Source of the DNA: Alitta virens | Taxonomy: Eukaryota; Annelida; Polychaeta; Phyllodocida; Nereididae | Assembly: GCA_932294295.1 (NCBI GenBank) | Contig: OW028584.1 | Location: forward strand, 23,281,638 to 23,345,637 | Direction of reading: 5' to 3' | Length of the DNA: 64,000 nt | In this document: one piece after another, positions 61,215 to 64,000 of the stretch | Numbering within the stretch: the stretch's first letter is position 1 | Layout of the letters: each line of letters opens with the position of its first letter | Notes under the pieces: generated by a model | The model's database searches: none | What the model saw: the letters and a program-made list of their open reading frames with translations, nothing else | What the model was told of the DNA's origin: nothing | Translations under genes and position numbers: made by a program

Positions 61215-61336
61215 TGTCAGAAGTGGGATTTGAACCCACGCCCACATTTGTGGACCAGAACACCCACAACACCTGTAAATTCAGGTAAGGTTCAACACCT
61301 TGAGTCTGGCGCCTTAGACCACTCGGCCATCCTGAC
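61215..61336 (-). tRNA. tRNA-Leu(CAA) copy 64
   Basis: One variable-loop change (CATTTGTGG on the plus strand); short unit. Confidence 0.93.
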
Positions 61337-61541
61337 CTGTGCTAGGAGCAATCACTTTCTAATAAGATTCGGAGAACTGCTCTGCCTCTTGAAGTCCTTG
61401 GGGTACATATTGAACCCAGGGTCAACACCCACAGTCTGAATCCATAGACCACTTACCATCCTCACTTGTACTAAAACAATTTCACACATATCACAATTTC
61501 ACACATTTCACAATTTCTCTAAAATAATATGAAAAATATAT

Positions 61542-61663
61542 TGTCAGAAGTGGGATTTGAACCCACGCCCACATTCGTGGACCAGAACACCCACAACACC
61601 TGTAAATTCAGGTAAGGTTCAACACCTTGAGTCTGGCGCCTTAGACCACTCGGCCATCCTGAC
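61542..61663 (-). tRNA. tRNA-Leu(CAA) copy 65
   Basis: Consensus sequence; long unit. Confidence 0.95.
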
Positions 61664-62107
61664 CTGTGCTAGGAGCAATCCCTTTCTAATGGGATTCGAG
61701 AACTGCTCTGCCCTTGGAAGTCCTTGGGGTATATATTGACAAAACAATGTCTTGCCCTTGAAAGTCCTGCACCTCCTCATTTCGAGGGTGGTAACACTGG
61801 GTGGTGACCTTGAGGTTAACACATCACTTATTATAACACCACTGATTATACTCACTTCTCCAAATTGTTCAAGTTCATGTCATTTAGTACTGCTTCCTTG
61901 CATACATATTCAAGTGACTTTGAGTGTGTATTTAACAAATTATATGATATGGTATCTGAATCATCATTACATTCTAGAGTAGCAGTGACTTTAAATTTTT
62001 ACTTTTGCCACCAATGGGCTACACAACAACTTTTCCAAGTCCAATTTCACACATATCACAATTTCACACATTTCACAATTTCTCTAAAATAATATGAAAA
62101 AATATAT

Positions 62108-62229
62108 TGTCAGAAGTGGGATTTGAACCCACGCCCACATTCGTGGACCAGAACACCCACAACACCTGTAAATTCAGGTAAGGTTCAACACCTTGAGTCT
62201 GGCGCCTTAGACCACTCGGCCATCCTGAC
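62108..62229 (-). tRNA. tRNA-Leu(CAA) copy 66
   Basis: Consensus sequence; short unit, 327 bp. Confidence 0.95.
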
Positions 62230-62434
62230 CTGTGCTAGGAGCAATCACTTTCTAATAAGATTCGGAGAACTGTTCTGCCTCTTGAAGTCCTTGGGGTACA
62301 TATTGAACCCAGGGTCAACACCCACAGTCTGAATCCATAGACCACTTACCATCCTCACTTGTACTAAAACAATTTCACACATATCACAATTTCACACATT
62401 TCACAATTTCTCTAAAATAATATGAAAAATATAT

Positions 62435-62556
62435 TGTCAGAAGTGGGATTTGAACCCACGCCCACATTCATGGACCAGAACACCCACAACACCTGTAAAT
62501 TCAGGTAAGGTTCAACACCTTGAGTCTGGCGCCTTAGACCACTCGGCCATCCTGAC
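62435..62556 (-). tRNA. tRNA-Leu(CAA) copy 67
   Basis: Variable-stem C to T as in copy 59; last long unit in view. Confidence 0.9.
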
Positions 62557-63000
62557 CTGTGCTAGGAGCAATCCCTTTCTAATGGGATTCGAGAACTGCT
62601 CTGCCCTTGGAAGTCCTTGGGGTATATATTGACAAAACAATGTCTTGCCCTTGAAAGTCCTGCACCTCCTCATTTCGAGGGTGGTAACACTGGGTGGTGA
62701 CCTTGAGGTTAACACATCACTTATTATAACACCACTGATTATACTCACTTCTCCAAATTGTTCAAGTTCATGTCATTTAGTACTGCTTCCTTGCATACAT
62801 ATTCAAGTGACTTTGAGTGTGTATTTAACAAATTATATGATATGGTATCTGAATCATCATTACATTCTAGAGTAGCAGTGACTTTAAATTTTTACTTTTG
62901 CCACCAATGGGCTACACAACAACTTTTCCAAGTCCAATTTCACACATATCACAATTTCACACATTTCACAATTTCTCTAAAATAATATGAAAAAATATAT

Positions 63001-63122
63001 TGTCAGAAGTGGGATTTGAACCCACGCCCACATTCGTGGACCAGAACACCCACAACACCTGTAAATTCAGGTAAGGTTCAACACCTTGAGTCTGGCGCCT
63101 TAGACCACTCGGCCATCCTGAC
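63001..63122 (-). tRNA. tRNA-Leu(CAA) copy 68
   Basis: Consensus sequence; first of three short units in a row. Confidence 0.95.
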
Positions 63123-63328
63123 CTGTGCTAGGAGCAATCACTTTCTAATAAGATTCGGAGAACTGTTCTGCCTCTTGAAGTCCTTGGGGTACATATTGAA
63201 CCCAGGGTCAACACCCACAGTCTGAATCCATAGACCACTTACCATCCTCACTTGTACTAAAACAATTTCACACATATCACAATTTCACACATTTCACAAT
63301 TTCTCTAAAATAATATGAAAAAATATAT

Positions 63329-63450
63329 TGTCAGAAGTGGGATTTGAACCCACGCCCACATTCGTGGACCAGAACACCCACAACACCTGTAAATTCAGGT
63401 AAGGTTCAACACCTTGAGTCTGGCGCCTTAGACCACTCGGCCATCCTGAC
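63329..63450 (-). tRNA. tRNA-Leu(CAA) copy 69
   Basis: Consensus sequence; short unit following a short unit. Confidence 0.95.
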
Positions 63451-63656
63451 CTGTGCTAGGAGCAATCACTTTCTAATAAGATTCGGAGAACTGCTCTGCC
63501 TCTTGAAGTCCTTGGGGTACATATTGAACCCAGGGTCAACACCCACAGTCTGAATCCATAGACCACTTACCATCCTCACTTGTACTAAAAAAATTTCATA
63601 CATATCACAATTTCACACATTTCACAATTTCTCTAAAATAATATGAAAAAATATAT

Positions 63657-63778
63657 TGTCAGAAGTGGGATTTGAACCCACGCCCACATTCGTGGACCAG
63701 AACACCCACAACACCTGTAAATTCAGGTAAGGTTCAACACCTTGAGTCTGGCGCCTTAGACCACTCGGCCATCCTGAC
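63657..63778 (-). tRNA. tRNA-Leu(CAA) copy 70
   Basis: Consensus sequence; last complete gene. Confidence 0.95.
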
Positions 63779-63980
63779 CTGTGCTAGGAGCAATCACTTT
63801 CTAATAAGATTCGGAGAACTGTTCTGCCTCTTGAAGTCCTTGGGGTACATATTGAACCCAGGGTCAACACCCACAGTCTGAATCCATAGACCACTTACCA
63901 TCCTCACTTGTACTAAAAAAATTTCACACATATCACAATTTCACACATTTCACAATTTCTCTAAAATAAGAAAAATATAC

Positions 63981-64000
63981 TGTCAGAAGTGGGATTTGAA
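63981..64000 (-). tRNA. tRNA-Leu(CAA) copy 71, cut by the window edge
   Basis: Only the 3' 20 bases (acceptor and half of the T arm) are in view; the five-T terminator lies to its left. Confidence 0.85.

Larger units (their letters stand above)
31826..64000 (-). repeat. tandem array of tRNA-Leu(CAA) genes, 70 complete plus one partial
   Basis: The array begins with a diverged long-type spacer (31826-32172) and runs past the window edge. Each unit is one 122-bp tRNA gene plus a spacer. Long units are usually 566 bp (549 bp at 32173, 36217 and 59207, which lack one 17-bp ACACATTTCACAATTTC copy; 494 bp at 33612, with a 72-bp deletion). Short units are 324, 327 or 328 bp. There are 38 long and 32 short units, mostly alternating, with eight long-long pairs and one short-short-short run at the right edge. 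Spacers start identically after the tRNA 5' end (CTGTGCTAGGAGCAATC) and end with a TTTCACACATATCACAATTT tail that holds the Pol III terminator. Repeated short open frames in the units are by-products. Confidence 0.97.

Noticed and set aside
32188..63881. Dozens of near-identical short open frames (starting MNPRPHSWTR, MPLKVLHLL, MFKFMSFS and, on the minus strand, ending MAEWSKAPDSRC)
   Set aside because: They are translations of the tRNA genes and their spacers. Their sameness comes from the tandem array, and the MAEWSKAPDS type is a well-known false protein call over tRNA-Leu 5' halves.
31826..64000. CRISPR-like or 5S rDNA-like repeat array
   Set aside because: Units are hundreds of bases with an identifiable Pol III tRNA gene; there are no short unique spacers and no 5S sequence.

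Overview
This window is nuclear DNA from an animal. Two intron-rich animal genes can be read exon by exon, spliceosomal introns are long and AT-rich, short inverted-repeat transposons are dense, and the tRNA genes carry the intron typical of eukaryotic tRNA-Leu(CAA). The gene structures, the hAT and palindromic poly-G/C MITEs and the Ty3/Gypsy and LINE debris suggest a marine invertebrate deuterostome (echinoderm, hemichordate or amphioxus). That placement is a weak inference.

Layout. 1-3,240 holds a broken Ty3/Gypsy pol with a nested SINE-like insertion and two LTR-like ends. 3,310-4,110 is a decayed tandem repeat. 4,902-18,367 on the minus strand is a complete 19-exon xylulose kinase gene (XYLB, 533 codons); one of its introns has a GC donor. 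18,368-18,727 is a short head-to-head promoter with an RFX X-box. 18,728-26,758 on the plus strand is a complete 11-exon ODAD3/CCDC151 gene (546 codons), a ciliary outer-dynein-arm docking factor. 26,759-31,800 is mostly gene-poor: a fold-back element, one unidentified 3' terminal exon on the minus strand, a MITE with perfect 35-bp ends, a decayed reading frame, a GCAGACCA motif array and a LINE reverse-transcriptase fragment.

From about 31,830 to the right edge lies the most striking part: a tandem array with 70 complete genes for intron-containing tRNA-Leu(CAA), all on the minus strand, plus a 71st cut by the window edge. Two unit types alternate: long (mostly 566 bp, 38 copies) and short (324-328 bp, 32 copies). 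Short units also carry a second, decayed tRNA-like relic, and both spacers keep a piece of the LINE sequence seen intact just left of the array. About 45 copies look identical in the tRNA part. A recurrent subclass has a B-box change, and a second lineage combines T-stem damage with a weak terminator. Blocks of several units recur at fixed offsets, the sign of unequal exchange or conversion.

XYLB and ODAD3 have unrelated jobs (pentose metabolism; cilium assembly) and share only a promoter. The tRNA array is independent of both. Exon borders were set by eye from splice signals, reading phase and family alignment known from memory.
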